Below the pieces are notes generated by a model, which saw nothing but the letters and a program-made list of their open reading frames with translations, did no database searches and had not been told where the DNA came from. Both the position numbers and the translations under genes were made by a program. Source: Desulfarculus sp. (lineage in GTDB: Bacteria; Desulfobacterota; Desulfarculia; Desulfarculales; Desulfarculaceae). Taken from it: DNA of 10,834 nt. Positions 1 to 9,082 of this stretch are shown here, in pieces. Each line of letters begins with the position of its first letter. Position 1 is the stretch's first letter. The stretch is taken from contig JAIUYB010000040.1 in the NCBI GenBank assembly GCA_020216625.1, positions 1 to 10,834 on the forward strand. The letters are read 5' to 3'.

Positions 1-1232
1 TCTCGCGCCGCGGAGGCCTGGATCGGGGCGCGCCTGAAGGCCAGGGCCGCCGACTTGACCGACGGGGCCAGGACGGCCGGCTCGGTGCGGAAGGAAACCG
101 GCCCGGGCGCGGCCTCCGTCGGAGGTGACGGTGGCAGTTGGGCCGATGGGACCAGGACCGGCGGAGCCGAGACCGGGGGCTGGGCCATCGTCGGCCGCTC
201 ATCGAATCTTGCGCTCCGCTCCAACACTGGCCATTCACCACCAGTGGAGGTTGGGCTGGCCGTGGGCGCACTGGATTGGTCCGGTGGCCGGCCCAGGCGC
301 TCCTCGATCTGCTCCAGGTGGCGGTCGGCCAGGGGGTAGAAGCGGGGCATGGCGTCCACCGCCTGGCGGAAATGCCGCGCGGCCTGGTCGTATTGCCCGC
401 GCCAGGACATCACCACCCCCAGGTTGTTATGGGCTCCGGCCTGACCCTCGGCCGTGGCGAAGGCGCGCAGGGCCTCGCGGTCCCGGCCCTGCTTGGCCAG
501 CACCAGGCCCAGATTGTTGGCCGCCAGGGCGTAGTCCGGGGCCAAGCCCAGGGCCTGGCGCAACTGGGCTTCGGCCTGGGGCCATTCCTGGCGCAGGATG
601 TGGGAGAGGGCCAGGTTGTTGTACAGGGCCGGCAGGTCGGGTCTGACCTTGAGCGCGGCGCGCAGGCAGAACATGGCCAAGTCGGGCCGGCCCTGGCGGT
701 TGTAGATGATGCCCAGGGCGTTCTGGGCCCGCCACAGACCCGGATCCAGCTCCACCGCCTTGGTCAGGTCGGCGCGGGCCTGGTCCAGGCGTCCCTGACC
801 AAATCGAGCCAGGCCCAGACCCTGCCAGTGGTTGGCATCCTTGGGGTCGGCCGTGGCCAAGTCCTGGAAAATCGCCTCGGCCGGGGCGAACATGCCGGCC
901 TTGAGGCTGGCCTCGCCCAGCTTGGCGCGCAGGCGCGGCTTGTCCGCATCTGGGACCAGGGTCAAGGCCCGTCCGTATTGATAAAGGGCCGCCGACCACT
1001 GTCCCTGCATGGCCAGGGCGTCGGCGTGACTCTCCAACTGAGCCGGATCCATGACCATCTTGCCCTCGGCCGGTTTGGTGCGCGCGGCTTGCAGGGCCAA
1101 GAGCTCCTCGGCCTCGTGGGGTTTCAGGGCCCGCAAACCGGCCGTGGTCTGGGTGGTGGAGCAACTGGCCAACCCCAGGCAGAGGACGACCGATCCCAGG
1201 CAGGTCAGGATGCGTTTGGCGGCGCTATGCAT
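1..1232 (-). CDS. tadD: TadD-type TPR outer-membrane lipoprotein with long Pro/Ala-rich tail (3' end outside window)
   Basis: The frame is open from ATG 1232 to the left edge, giving 410 visible residues. A lipoprotein signal peptide ends in the lipobox LASC (C24), with Ser after the Cys favouring the outer membrane. About seven tetratricopeptide repeats follow between residues 64 and 300; examples are NHWQGLGLARFGQGRLDQA, LYNNLALSHILRQEWPQAE and AHNNLGVVMSWRGQYDQAA. Family knowledge says TadD is a TPR lipoprotein of the Tad system that probably helps the secretin. From about residue 315 the protein becomes rich in Pro, Ala and Ser and is still open at the edge, making it longer than the roughly 250-residue TadD I would expect. 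An in-frame ATG at 188 has no ribosome binding site, so I do not call a second gene. GAGAAAGG sits seven bases upstream of the start. Confidence 0.9.
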   Translation of the reverse strand, partial: MHSAAKRILTCLGSVVLCLGLASCSTTQTTAGLRALKPHEAEELLALQAARTKPAEGKMVMDPAQLESHADALAMQGQWSAALYQYGRALTLVPDADKPRLRAKLGEASLKAGMFAPAEAIFQDLATADPKDANHWQGLGLARFGQGRLDQARADLTKAVELDPGLWRAQNALGIIYNRQGRPDLAMFCLRAALKVRPDLPALYNNLALSHILRQEWPQAEAQLRQALGLAPDYALAANNLGLVLAKQGRDREALRAFATAEGQAGAHNNLGVVMSWRGQYDQAARHFRQAVDAMPRFYPLADRHLEQIEERLGRPPDQSSAPTASPTSTGGEWPVLERSARFDERPTMAQPPVSAPPVLVPSAQLPPSPPTEAAPGPVSFRTEPAVLAPSVKSAALAFRRAPIQASAAR

Positions 1233-1245
1233 GGCGCGACCTTTC

Positions 1246-2190
1246 TCATTTAAGGATGCTCTCGCTCACCCGGATCAGGGCAGGGCCGGCCATCACCGCC
1301 ATGATGGCCGGGAAGATCATGAACAACACCGGGAAGAGCAGCTTCAGCGGAATCTTGGCCGCCCGCTCCTCCATGCGCTGGCGGCGCTTGGTGCGCACCG
1401 AGTCCGAATGCACCCTCAGGCTGCGCCCCACGCTGACCCCGAAGCGGTCGGCCTGCACCATCATGGTGACCAGGCTGCTGACCTCATCCACCCCGCAGCG
1501 GCTGGCCAGGTTTTTGAGCGCCTGGGCGCGTTGGATGCCGGCCTTGAGCTCCAGAGCGACGTGGTTCAGCTCCCCGGCCAGGATCGGCGCGCTGATGCGC
1601 ACCTCCTGGGCCACCCGCTTGATGGCCGCGTCCAGACCCAGGCCGGCCTCCACCGAGATCACCAGCAGGTCCAGCACGTCCGGCAGCTCGCGCCCGATGC
1701 GGTCGCGCCGGAAGCGGACTTGGTAGCTCAGCACGATGCCCGGGATCAGGTAGCCCAGCACCGCCGCGCCGGCCAGGGCCAGGGGCAGCAGGTTGAAGCG
1801 CACCAGGCTTGGCAGGGGCGAAAGCAGGGCCAGACCCGGCAGGGCCAGGGCGGCCAGCACCCGGGAGCCCAGGAACACGGTCATGGCGGCCTGGGAGCGG
1901 TGGCCGGCCTGGGTCAGTTCCCGGCGCAGTCCAGATTCCTGCCACTCCTGGCTGGGCCGGGCCGGCGAGGCCAGGCGACCCAGCAGGCCAAAAAACGTCT
2001 CGCGCAGGCCGGGCAGCAGCCCGGATCGGGAGTCGCGTCGGCCGGGCAGGAGCCGCTCGATCCGGCGGGCGCTGGGGTCGCCTCGCAGGGCCAAGGCCAG
2101 CCAGGCGGCCAGGCTGAGCACCGCCAGACCAGCCAGGATGGCCAGGCCCCAGGGTGCCGAAACCGCGTTCGACGTGATGACGCCCGCCAT
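1246..2190 (-). CDS. tadC: TadC inner-membrane platform protein (T2SS F family)
   Basis: This 314-residue second platform protein is paralogous to TadB. Membrane segments lie at about 12-36, 104-125 and 134-156. The F domain (about 168-295) includes RELPDVLDLLVISVEAGLGL, ELNHVALELKAGIQRAQALK and DEVSSLVTMMVQADRFGVSV. A basic stretch (RTKRRQRMEERAAKIPLKLLFP) precedes the last hydrophobic segment (285-305). This arrangement and the basic MEERAAK motif are typical of TadC. It starts six bases after tadB with only a weak ribosome binding site, so it is probably translated by coupling. Thirteen bases separate it from tadD. Confidence 0.95.
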   Translation of the reverse strand: MAGVITSNAVSAPWGLAILAGLAVLSLAAWLALALRGDPSARRIERLLPGRRDSRSGLLPGLRETFFGLLGRLASPARPSQEWQESGLRRELTQAGHRSQAAMTVFLGSRVLAALALPGLALLSPLPSLVRFNLLPLALAGAAVLGYLIPGIVLSYQVRFRRDRIGRELPDVLDLLVISVEAGLGLDAAIKRVAQEVRISAPILAGELNHVALELKAGIQRAQALKNLASRCGVDEVSSLVTMMVQADRFGVSVGRSLRVHSDSVRTKRRQRMEERAAKIPLKLLFPVLFMIFPAIMAVMAGPALIRVSESILK

Positions 2191-2196
2191 GGCCTG

Positions 2197-3162
2197 CTAC
2201 ACCCTGACCCGCACCAGGCCGCGGATGACCAGCATGCCCAGGGCCTGGAAGGCTCCGCCGACGATGAGCATCATCCGGCCCAGGGGGTGGTCGAACAAAA
2301 GCGCCACGTAGCCCGGGCTGATGAGCATCAGGATGCCCAGCAGGGCCGGCGCCATCAGGGACAGGATGTTGCCCGACAGCCGGCCCTCGGCCGACAACGC
2401 CTTGACCTGGCGCATCAGGCGGAAGCGCTCGCGGATGATGTGGCCGATGTTGTCCAGGATCTCGGCCAGGTTGCCGCCGGTCTCGCGCTGGAGCATCACG
2501 GCGGTGGCGAAGAATTTAACGTCCTGGAGCCCCACCCGGTCCACCAGGTCGCCCAGGGCGTGGTCCAGGTCCTTGCCGAAGGAGTAGTCCTCGAAGGTCT
2601 TGGCGAACTCCCCGGCCACCGGGTCCTCGCTCTCCTGGGCCACCATGTTCATGGCCGAGGCCAAGGCGTGGCCGGCGCGCAGGGCTCGGGCCATCAGCTC
2701 CACCGCCTCGGGGAACTGCTCGTCGAAGGCCGCCAGGCGCTTGCCAGCCAGCATTCGGAGCCAAATCACCGGCGCGGCCGCGCCCAGGCCGGCCACCCCC
2801 ACCGCCAGGGGCAGCGACCCGCGCCAGGCCCCCAGGCAGACCCCCAAAAAGCACAAGGTGCCGGCCATCAGGACCAGGGTGCCCAGGTTGCAAGGGTTGC
2901 CGGCCCGATGCAGCAGCAACTCCAGGTCGCTCTGGCGGGGCAGGCGGCTCAGGACGCGGTGCAACAGGGGGATGGTGGAGAGCGAGCGGTCGCGCCACAA
3001 GGAGGGCGCCGCCGCCTCGCCAGCCGGCGCGCCCAGGGCGGCCAGGCGGCGGCGCTCGGACTCCAGCGCCGCCATCCGCCGGTGAAAGATCAGGCCGGCC
3101 AGGGCCACGCCCAGGGTGGACAGGCAGAGGAAGATCAGGATGCTGAGTCCCCAGACCATCAT
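2197..3162 (-). CDS. tadB: TadB inner-membrane platform protein (T2SS F family)
   Basis: This 321-residue protein belongs to the GspF/PilC-like family that links the CpaF ATPase to the growing fibre. There is an N-terminal membrane segment (residues 4-26), a cytoplasmic stretch, two hydrophobic segments (about 93-135), the F domain (about 146-270; [21 protein letters not shown] and [16 protein letters not shown]), and C-terminal segments (about 264-290 and 295-315). It begins with two consecutive ATG codons; the first overlaps the cpaF stop (ATGA), and GGAGG lies nine bases upstream. Six bases separate it from tadC, its usual heteromeric partner. Confidence 0.95.
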   Translation of the reverse strand: MMVWGLSILIFLCLSTLGVALAGLIFHRRMAALESERRRLAALGAPAGEAAAPSLWRDRSLSTIPLLHRVLSRLPRQSDLELLLHRAGNPCNLGTLVLMAGTLCFLGVCLGAWRGSLPLAVGVAGLGAAAPVIWLRMLAGKRLAAFDEQFPEAVELMARALRAGHALASAMNMVAQESEDPVAGEFAKTFEDYSFGKDLDHALGDLVDRVGLQDVKFFATAVMLQRETGGNLAEILDNIGHIIRERFRLMRQVKALSAEGRLSGNILSLMAPALLGILMLISPGYVALLFDHPLGRMMLIVGGAFQALGMLVIRGLVRVRV

Positions 3163-4514
3163 CGGCCGTCGCCTCCGTTGTCGCTGAACATGGCGGCGTC
3201 CAGCTCGATGCCATGGGCCCGGATGCGCTCGGTGCAGCGGGGGCGGATGCCGGTGGGGCCGAAACGGCCGATGACCCGGCCCCGGTCGTCCACCCCCTGC
3301 TGGGTGTAGCGGAAGATCTCCTGCATGCTCACGGTGTCGCCCTCGATGCCGGTCAGCTCCGAGAGGCTGATCAGACGGCGGGAGCCATCGGAGAGCCGGG
3401 CCAGTTGGATGACGATGTCCACCGCGCTGGCCACCTGCTGGCGGATGGCCTTGTCTGGTATCTCCAGGCCGGCCATGGACATCATCGTCTCCAGGCGCGA
3501 GAGGGCGTCGCGGGGGCTGTTGGCGTGGACGGTGGTCAGGCTGCCGTCGTGGCCGGTGTTCATGGCCTGCATCATGTCCAGGGCCTCGCCGCCGCGCACC
3601 TCCCCCACCACGATGCGGTCGGGCCGCATCCGCAGGGCGTTGCGCACCAAATCGCGCAGGGTCACCTCGCCGTGGCCCTCGATGTTGGCCGGCCGGGTCT
3701 CCAGCCTCACCACGTGCTCCTGTTGCAGTTGCAGCTCGGCCGAGTCCTCGATGGTCACGATGCGTTCATGGCTGGGAATGAAGCCGCTCATGACGTTCAA
3801 GAAGGTGGTCTTTCCGGTGCCGGTGCCGCCGCTGATTATGACGTTGAGCCGGCTTTTCACGATGGCCTCCATCAGCCGGGCCGCGCCCGGAGTGATGGTG
3901 CCAATGCGGACCAGGTCGTCCACCTTCAGGGGGTCCACCGCGAACTTGCGGATGGACAGCGAGGGGCCATCCAGGGTCAGGGGGGGAATGATGGCGTTGA
4001 CCCGGCTGCCGTCGGCCAGGCGGGCGTCCACCATGGGCGAGGATTCGTCCACCCGGCGGCCCACGGCGGTGGCGATCTTGTCGATGATCTTGAGCAGGTG
4101 GTTGTCGTCGCGGAAGCGCACGTTCACCCGCACCAGGCGGCCCGAGCGCTCCACGTAGACCTTATGCGGCCCGTTGACCAGGATGTCGCTGATGGTGGGA
4201 TCGGCCAGCAAGGGCTCCAGGGGGCCCAGGCCCAGGACCTCGTTTTTGATCTCCCGCACCAGGGCCTCGCGCTCGGGCTGGGAGAGGGGGTCGGGTTGAC
4301 TGTCCACGATCTGACGCACCGCCAGGGTCAGGTCCCGCTCGGCCTGCTGGCCTGGGGCGGCGCTGAGCAGGGAGAGGTCCAGGCGGTCGATGACCTGGTA
4401 GTGGACCCGGGCCTTGAGGTCCTGGTAGGCCCGCTCGCGCTCGTCGTCCACCGGGGACTCAGGCCCCACCAGGGCCAACCCACCCTTGCCGGCCAGGCGC
4501 TCGCGCAGGCTCAT
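3159..4514 (-). CDS. cpaF: CpaF/TadA secretion ATPase
   Basis: This 451-residue cytoplasmic ATPase powers Flp pilus assembly and is the most conserved Tad component. A helical N-terminal domain (about 24-100) precedes the type II/IV secretion ATPase core. Visible motifs are [19 protein letters not shown] (162-180), Walker [10 protein letters not shown] (229-237), the Asp box [10 protein letters not shown] (254-263), the arginine-bearing [20 protein letters not shown] including Walker B (294-313), and the His box [13 protein letters not shown] (320-332). Length is normal for CpaF. The ATG at 4514 overlaps the cpaE stop and is preceded by GAGGGG; an upstream in-frame ATG at 4589 lies inside cpaE and would add a non-homologous extension. 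Its stop overlaps the tadB ATG. It should work with TadB and TadC. Confidence 0.97.
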   Translation of the reverse strand: MSLRERLAGKGGLALVGPESPVDDERERAYQDLKARVHYQVIDRLDLSLLSAAPGQQAERDLTLAVRQIVDSQPDPLSQPEREALVREIKNEVLGLGPLEPLLADPTISDILVNGPHKVYVERSGRLVRVNVRFRDDNHLLKIIDKIATAVGRRVDESSPMVDARLADGSRVNAIIPPLTLDGPSLSIRKFAVDPLKVDDLVRIGTITPGAARLMEAIVKSRLNVIISGGTGTGKTTFLNVMSGFIPSHERIVTIEDSAELQLQQEHVVRLETRPANIEGHGEVTLRDLVRNALRMRPDRIVVGEVRGGEALDMMQAMNTGHDGSLTTVHANSPRDALSRLETMMSMAGLEIPDKAIRQQVASAVDIVIQLARLSDGSRRLISLSELTGIEGDTVSMQEIFRYTQQGVDDRGRVIGRFGPTGIRPRCTERIRAHGIELDAAMFSDNGGDGR

Positions 4515-5650
4515 GGCCGCCCCTCGCGTCCGTCGCCCAGGCTCTTGGCCAGGGCCGCCACGGCCTTGGTCCACTTGGAGCGCGGCCAATCCTGGACCAC
4601 CGGTCGACCGGCGTTGCCCGACTCCATCACCGCCCGGCTATCGTTGGGCAGGTAGGCCAGCACCGACCGGCCCAAGACGCGCTCGATCTCCGCCCGGGCC
4701 ACGCAGCCCTTGGCCCCGTCACGGTTGACCACCAAGGCCTGTTTGGCGGCCGGGATGCCCAGTCGCTCGAAAAGGTGCTGCAGGCGGCGGGCGCCCTTGA
4801 GACCCACCACGCTGGGCTCCACCACCATCAGAGCCAGATCGGTCCGGTCCAGGGCGGCCAGGGTCAGTTCGTCCAGGCGACTGCCCAGGTCCAGGATCAC
4901 CATCTGATGGCTATCCAACAAGTGGTCCAAGGCCCGGCCCAGGTGTTCCGGCCCCACCCCCTCGGCCTCCACCGGATCGGCCGGGGCGGCCAGGAGACGC
5001 AGGCCCGGGGCGACTTCGCCCAAGAGGCTGTCCATCAGCACCGCGTCCAGGCGGTCGAACTCCCCGGCCACGTCAGAAAGGTCGCGGGATGGCTCCTGGT
5101 CCAGGAGGGTGGCCAGGTCGCCGCCGCCCAGGTCCAGATCGATCAGCGCCACTCGCAGACCCTGGGCCTGGCTCAGGCGCCAGGCCAGGTTCACCGCCAG
5201 GTGGCTGACCCCCACCCCGCCCTTGACCCCCAGCGCCGCGATCAGCTTGCCCGCCGGCTGGCCGCCGATCTGGCTAAGGCGGGCCAGGCGCAGGACCGCG
5301 TCGTTGAAGGCCTGGGTGGCGGCCGGTTCCACCAGGTATTCTCGCACGCCCTGGCGCATGGCTTTCAGGATGTCGTCCGGCTCTTTGCTGGGCGACCAGG
5401 CCACCACCGCCCCCCGGGGCACCGAGCGGCGCAGGCGCTCCAGAAGATCGCCCAGGCCCGCTTGGTCGGAGGTGTACTCGACCAGAAGGATCTCGGGCTG
5501 AAGCTGCACCGCCTTGCGCTCGAAGGCCTCCACCGTGGTCTCCAGGCCGGCCAGGCGGGCCAAGGGGGCGGCGGCCACCAGCTCGCGCAGGCGCTCGCCG
5601 CCGTGGCGGGATTGATGCAAGGCTAGAACCTGGGAGCCGGACTGGTTCAC
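4511..5650 (-). CDS. cpaE: CpaE/TadZ pilus localisation ATPase-like protein
   Basis: The 379-residue protein combines an N-terminal receiver-like domain (about 5-125) with a ParA/MinD-like domain (about 135-370). CpaE/TadZ proteins place the pilus machine at particular cell sites. The deviant Walker A loop is [10 protein letters not shown] (141-150): the signature lysine K143 is present, but the usual GK[ST] is replaced by GVS, so ATP hydrolysis may be weak or absent, as in some TadZ proteins. Walker A' is [12 protein letters not shown] (168-179) and Walker B is MVILDLG (250-256). The receiver-like domain has VEYTSD where the phosphoacceptor region should be. GTG at 5650 is chosen because TAGGAGGG sits seven bases upstream, overlapping the tadG stop. 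An earlier ATG at 5698 would extend into tadG. The stop overlaps the cpaF ATG as ATGA. Confidence 0.93.
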   Translation of the reverse strand: MNQSGSQVLALHQSRHGGERLRELVAAAPLARLAGLETTVEAFERKAVQLQPEILLVEYTSDQAGLGDLLERLRRSVPRGAVVAWSPSKEPDDILKAMRQGVREYLVEPAATQAFNDAVLRLARLSQIGGQPAGKLIAALGVKGGVGVSHLAVNLAWRLSQAQGLRVALIDLDLGGGDLATLLDQEPSRDLSDVAGEFDRLDAVLMDSLLGEVAPGLRLLAAPADPVEAEGVGPEHLGRALDHLLDSHQMVILDLGSRLDELTLAALDRTDLALMVVEPSVVGLKGARRLQHLFERLGIPAAKQALVVNRDGAKGCVARAEIERVLGRSVLAYLPNDSRAVMESGNAGRPVVQDWPRSKWTKAVAALAKSLGDGREGRP

Positions 5651-5660
5651 CGCCGCCCTC

Positions 5661-6725
5661 CTAGCGCACCAGGCGCGACAGGGTGGCGCGCGCCCCAAAG
5701 TTATCGCCGCCGGTGACGGACTGAGGCACCACGGTGCCGCACTTCAGGGAGCCGGTGACGTCCTTGTAGGGGGCGGTGCGCACCTCGGTGATGACCATGT
5801 TGGCGAAACCCACCACCTCCACCGCCCCGCTGTTGCCGCCGCTCTTGTAGACAGGCAGGGTCACGGTCCACTGCCCCCCCGACTTCTCGTGGTTGAAGCG
5901 GTCGCGCAGGTGGGTGAAGATGTTGTTGCTCAGGTTGCCGTTGGTGATGTTGATCATGTCGCCGAGTTTCAGGGCGGGGGCGTCCTCGCAACCGCAGACG
6001 TAGTTGTCCACCGTGGGGCTGTCGGCCGGCCAGTCGAAGAAAGTGGTCCAGGAGCCGTTCTCGTCGTTCTCGCTGTGGAAGGTGATGGACTTGCCGCAAT
6101 AGGGTTCGCCGCCCTGGGGCTTCAGGGCGTTCTCGTCCACCGCGATGGGCAGGGTCACACCGCCCACCGGGGCCGAACCGGCGAAACCCAGGAAAGCGGT
6201 GGAGCTGGCGGAAATGCCCACCTGGTTGACGCCCACGATGCCGGAGAAGAAGGTGCGCACGGGAGTATTGGCCAACTCGTCGCGTCGCACCGTCACCCGC
6301 ACCGCGGTCAGGTCATCGGGGTTGGTGAGGCCCAAGCCGGTGCGGGAGGGGTCGAAGGCCCCGGCCTGGTTGTCCCAGAAGCCGATGGTGAAGTCGTCGC
6401 CAGGGGGTTGGCGCAGGTTCAGCGCCACTCCCAGGGACTTGTTGGCTTTGGAGTAGTTCTGGGCGTTGGTCAGGGCCACGCTGGGCTGGGCGATGGCCAG
6501 GTTTTTACTGTTGTAGGTGATCATGGTGTTGGCCGCGGCCAGGGCCGAGGCGTCGGCCGCGTTCTGCAGCTCGCCCCGGGCACTGTAGAGCGCGCCCAGG
6601 TCCACCGCCGCTCCGGTGAGACCCAACAGGGCCACCAGGCTGACCGCGGTCAGGGGGGCCACCGTGCCGCGATCCTGGCCAAAGAGCCGCCGGAAAAGCT
6701 TTGTCAGGTTAATAAACCGGGTCAT
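5661..6725 (-). CDS. tadG: TadG-like Flp pilus-associated protein
   Basis: This 354-residue protein has a TadE/G-like N-terminus: a basic leader, then DRGTVAPLTAVSLVALLG and GAAVDLGALYSARGELQNAADASALAAA (residues 18-66), the classic TadG membrane segment and following helix. The +5 Glu of a cleavable pilin is absent (GTVAPLT), so it is probably an uncleaved membrane protein. Residues 100-180 resemble the TadG-family middle region. The C-terminal part (about 190-354) is polar, Gly/Asn-rich and carries four cysteines (C210, C244, C246, C329), which could form disulphides outside the membrane. I see no clear von Willebrand A domain. ATG at 6725 is chosen over an in-frame TTG two codons earlier because GGAGGGAG is better spaced from the ATG. 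It overlaps the cpaC end by 17 bases. Confidence 0.85.
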   Translation of the reverse strand: MTRFINLTKLFRRLFGQDRGTVAPLTAVSLVALLGLTGAAVDLGALYSARGELQNAADASALAAANTMITYNSKNLAIAQPSVALTNAQNYSKANKSLGVALNLRQPPGDDFTIGFWDNQAGAFDPSRTGLGLTNPDDLTAVRVTVRRDELANTPVRTFFSGIVGVNQVGISASSTAFLGFAGSAPVGGVTLPIAVDENALKPQGGEPYCGKSITFHSENDENGSWTTFFDWPADSPTVDNYVCGCEDAPALKLGDMINITNGNLSNNIFTHLRDRFNHEKSGGQWTVTLPVYKSGGNSGAVEVVGFANMVITEVRTAPYKDVTGSLKCGTVVPQSVTGGDNFGARATLSRLVR

Positions 6726-8160
6726 GGCCAAAGACTCCCTCCATCTCGCCCAGGGAGCGGGGCAGGGGTGACGGGGCCTGGGCGGTCTCGGGTAGGTTGC
6801 CCATCAGGTAGAAATCGGCGTCGCTGGGCGGGCGCAGATCCTGGCCGGGCAGCCGGTCCGGGGCGCCCTCGCCCGGCTTGACCACCCTGGGGGTGACCAC
6901 GATCACCAGCTCGGTCTGGTTGTTGCGGAACTCGCTGCTGCGGAACAGGGCGCCCAGGATGGGCAGGTCGCCCAGCACCGGAATCTTGGCCACCACCTGG
7001 GTGATGTCGTCCCGGAACAGGCCGGCGATGGCGAAGGCCTGGCCGTCCTTGAGTTCCAGCTGGGTCTTGGCCCGGCGGGTCAGGAGGCCCGGCACCACGT
7101 AGCCCTCGATGCGCAGGGCGTTCTTCCAGTCCAAGTCGCTGACCTCCGGGGCCACGGTCATGCGCAGGTCGCCGTTCTTCAGCACCTCGGGGGTGAAGTT
7201 GAGCTGCACGCCGAACTTTTTGAACTCGATGGTGATGTTGTCCTTTTGGGGCACCGGGATCGGGAACTCGCCCCCGGCCAGGAACTCGGCCGGTTGGCCG
7301 CTGGCCGCCACCAGGGTTGGCTCGGCCAGGATCTTGGCCAGGTCGTTCTGCTTCAGGATGTCCAGGAAGCTGGTCACGTGGGCCCCGCCGACGTTGAATC
7401 CGCCCATTCCCCCCAGGTTGCCGGTGATGTCGAACTTGGTGGAGAAGACGCCGGGACCCACCGTGGTCTCGTAGGGCCTGAACAGCCCGCCCAACATGGT
7501 GAAGATGAAGTCGCCACTGGTGGGGTTGAAGGCCATCACGTTGAGGTTCATGCGGTCGGTGACGGTGCGGTTGACCTCGGCGATCTGGACCTTGATCTTG
7601 ACCTGCTGATGGCCGCCCACCTCCAGGACGCTGGTGACCCACTGCTTGGCGTCCTCGCCCTGGTGCAGCGTCTTCTGGTGGTCCTTGCGGGCCATCATCG
7701 CCCGGGCCAGATCCTCGGCCTGGGCCTTGGCCTGGAGACTGGAGACCCGACCGGAGAGCACCACCGTGCCCTCCATCTCGCGCACCTCCACCGGCTCGTG
7801 GGGCAGGATCTCATAGAGGTGCTGCTTCAGGCGCGACAGGTCGCGGCTCACCCGGATCTCATACAGGGCCAGCACCCGGTCGCTCTTGTCCCAGGCGGTG
7901 ACGGTGGTGGAGCCCACCTCGCGCCCCACGACATAGATCTGGCGCGGGCCGATGACCACCACGTCGGCCACCTCCTCCTTGCCCACGCTGATGCGCTTGG
8001 CCGCCGCCGGCAGCTCCACCAAGCGGGTCTGACCGATGTTGATCTCCATGCGCCCGGGACCGACCGAGGCCCGCGCCTCCCCGGAGGGAATCAGGCATGG
8101 CGGGAGCAGCAGGCAGCAAACCAGGAGGATCAGCGTGGCTGGGCCCACTTCACGGCGCAT
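6709..8160 (-). CDS. cpaC: Flp pilus outer-membrane secretin CpaC/RcpA
   Basis: This 483-residue secretin should form the outer-membrane channel for the pilus. A signal peptide (residues 1-31, cleavage probably after GEARA) supports this start even though it overlaps cpaB by 31 bases. The N-terminal pilus/secretin domain (about 36-104) includes RMEINIGQTRLVELP and ADVVVIGPRQIYVVG. A BON-like region follows (about 107-160; PVEVREMEGTVVLSGRV). The secretin core (about 185-427) contains AKILAEPTLVAASGQPAEF, VQLNFTPEVL and the signature KIPVLGDLPILGALFR followed by TELVIVVTPRVV. A Pro-rich tail ends the protein. The ribosome binding site is AAAAGGGG, about five bases from the ATG. Its stop overlaps the next gene by 17 bases. 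TadD is the likely pilotin-like partner. Confidence 0.96.
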   Translation of the reverse strand: MRREVGPATLILLVCCLLLPPCLIPSGEARASVGPGRMEINIGQTRLVELPAAAKRISVGKEEVADVVVIGPRQIYVVGREVGSTTVTAWDKSDRVLALYEIRVSRDLSRLKQHLYEILPHEPVEVREMEGTVVLSGRVSSLQAKAQAEDLARAMMARKDHQKTLHQGEDAKQWVTSVLEVGGHQQVKIKVQIAEVNRTVTDRMNLNVMAFNPTSGDFIFTMLGGLFRPYETTVGPGVFSTKFDITGNLGGMGGFNVGGAHVTSFLDILKQNDLAKILAEPTLVAASGQPAEFLAGGEFPIPVPQKDNITIEFKKFGVQLNFTPEVLKNGDLRMTVAPEVSDLDWKNALRIEGYVVPGLLTRRAKTQLELKDGQAFAIAGLFRDDITQVVAKIPVLGDLPILGALFRSSEFRNNQTELVIVVTPRVVKPGEGAPDRLPGQDLRPPSDADFYLMGNLPETAQAPSPLPRSLGEMEGVFGHDPVY

Positions 8161-9065
8161 GGCGACCCCTTTTCCGGTTCCGCGGCCTGGCCGGTCTCGA
8201 CCCGGGCCAGGGCGGTCTCGGTGGGCTTGCGCCCCTGGCCCAGGGTCTGCTGGCTGCGGTTGACACCCTTGATGATCTCGATGGAAGGTTCGGCGCTGGC
8301 GGGCGCGGCGGCCGCGGGGGCGACCGGAGCGGGAGCCACCGGAGGCGGCACCAGGGCGCTGAGCACCACGCCCTTGGTGTCCTGGCGCTCCTGGTCGGCT
8401 TGGTTGCGCAGGGTCAGGATCACTTTGCCCTCGCTGGCGGCCAGGGCCAGGCGTTCGCCGTCGGCGGGCAGGACCTGAAGGGTCACCACCGTCACCTTGC
8501 GGCGTTTGGGCTTGGCGCCCTCGCCCTCCTCCTGGATCTTCTCGCCAACCGTGAGAACCGGGACGTTGTGCAACACCTGACGGCTGGCCGGGTTTTCGCG
8601 GAAGGGGCCCTTCTCCACCGTGACCAGCACGTCCACCCGGTCGCCGGGCTGGACGAAGCCGCCCACCCCGATCACCTCGTCTACCCGCACGGTCATGGCG
8701 CGATAGCCGGCCGGCACCACCGCCGACAGGCCGCCGGCCAGGCCCTCCGGGGCCAGCTTGGCGGCCAGGACCACCTCGCCCTTGACCAGGGGGCCCCTGA
8801 GCACCCGGCCCTTGAGGGCCTCGGGTTGGCTCAGGTGGCCGACGGGCTGGCTGCCCAAGGGCCAGCGCTGCACCGCCAGATCGCCCGCGTCCAGGGGCTC
8901 GCCGGCCGGCAGGTCGGTGGCGGCCACCACCACCGGCACGGTGGGAGTCTGGACCGGAGTCGAGGCCAAGGCCTGGGCGGCCAGCCAGCGGTGAGCGCCC
9001 CAGGCCGCGGCGGCGGCGAACACCAGCGCCAGGGCTAGAAAGAGCAGAGGGGTCTTACCTCGCAT
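8130..9065 (-). CDS. cpaB: Flp pilus assembly protein CpaB/RcpC
   Basis: This 311-residue protein is the periplasmic, inner-membrane-anchored partner of the CpaC secretin. It has an N-terminal anchor or signal (residues 6-23). A SAF domain (about 44-105) opens with VPVVVAATDLPAGEPL and includes LAVQRWP and GRVLRGPLVKGEVV. The RcpC/CpaB domain follows (about 113-225; GLSAVVPAGYRAMTVRV, GGFVQPGDRVDVLVT, then VTLQVLPADGERLALA). A Pro/Ala linker (239-259) leads to IEIIKGVNR and a charged tail to the end, longer than the compact end I would expect. The ribosome binding site is GGGAGG, nine bases from the ATG. The last 31 bases overlap cpaC. The organism's product may bind cell-envelope glycan, since SAF domains are proposed to do so; this is not shown here. 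Confidence 0.93.
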   Translation of the reverse strand: MRGKTPLLFLALALVFAAAAAWGAHRWLAAQALASTPVQTPTVPVVVAATDLPAGEPLDAGDLAVQRWPLGSQPVGHLSQPEALKGRVLRGPLVKGEVVLAAKLAPEGLAGGLSAVVPAGYRAMTVRVDEVIGVGGFVQPGDRVDVLVTVEKGPFRENPASRQVLHNVPVLTVGEKIQEEGEGAKPKRRKVTVVTLQVLPADGERLALAASEGKVILTLRNQADQERQDTKGVVLSALVPPPVAPAPVAPAAAAPASAEPSIEIIKGVNRSQQTLGQGRKPTETALARVETGQAAEPEKGSPCAVKWAQPR

Positions 9066-9082
9066 GGCGGTGCGCCTCCCGG

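Noticed and set aside
427..1164. 245-codon minus-strand frame inside tadD
   Set aside because: It is a different frame from the lipobox and TPR-bearing frame, and its product is Gly/Pro/Arg-rich without repeats. The real frame runs open to the window edge.
1051..3309. 752-codon open frame on the plus strand
   Set aside because: It is antisense to tadD, tadC and tadB. Its product is Gln/His/Ala-rich without domains, as expected for the complement of GC-rich genes with strong third-position bias, while the minus-strand frames have clear family motifs.
3213..4655. 480-codon open frame on the plus strand, and others opposite cpaC, cpaB, cpaE and tadG
   Set aside because: These mirror genes with unmistakable conserved motifs, such as the CpaF Walker boxes, and have low-complexity products; they are GC shadow frames.
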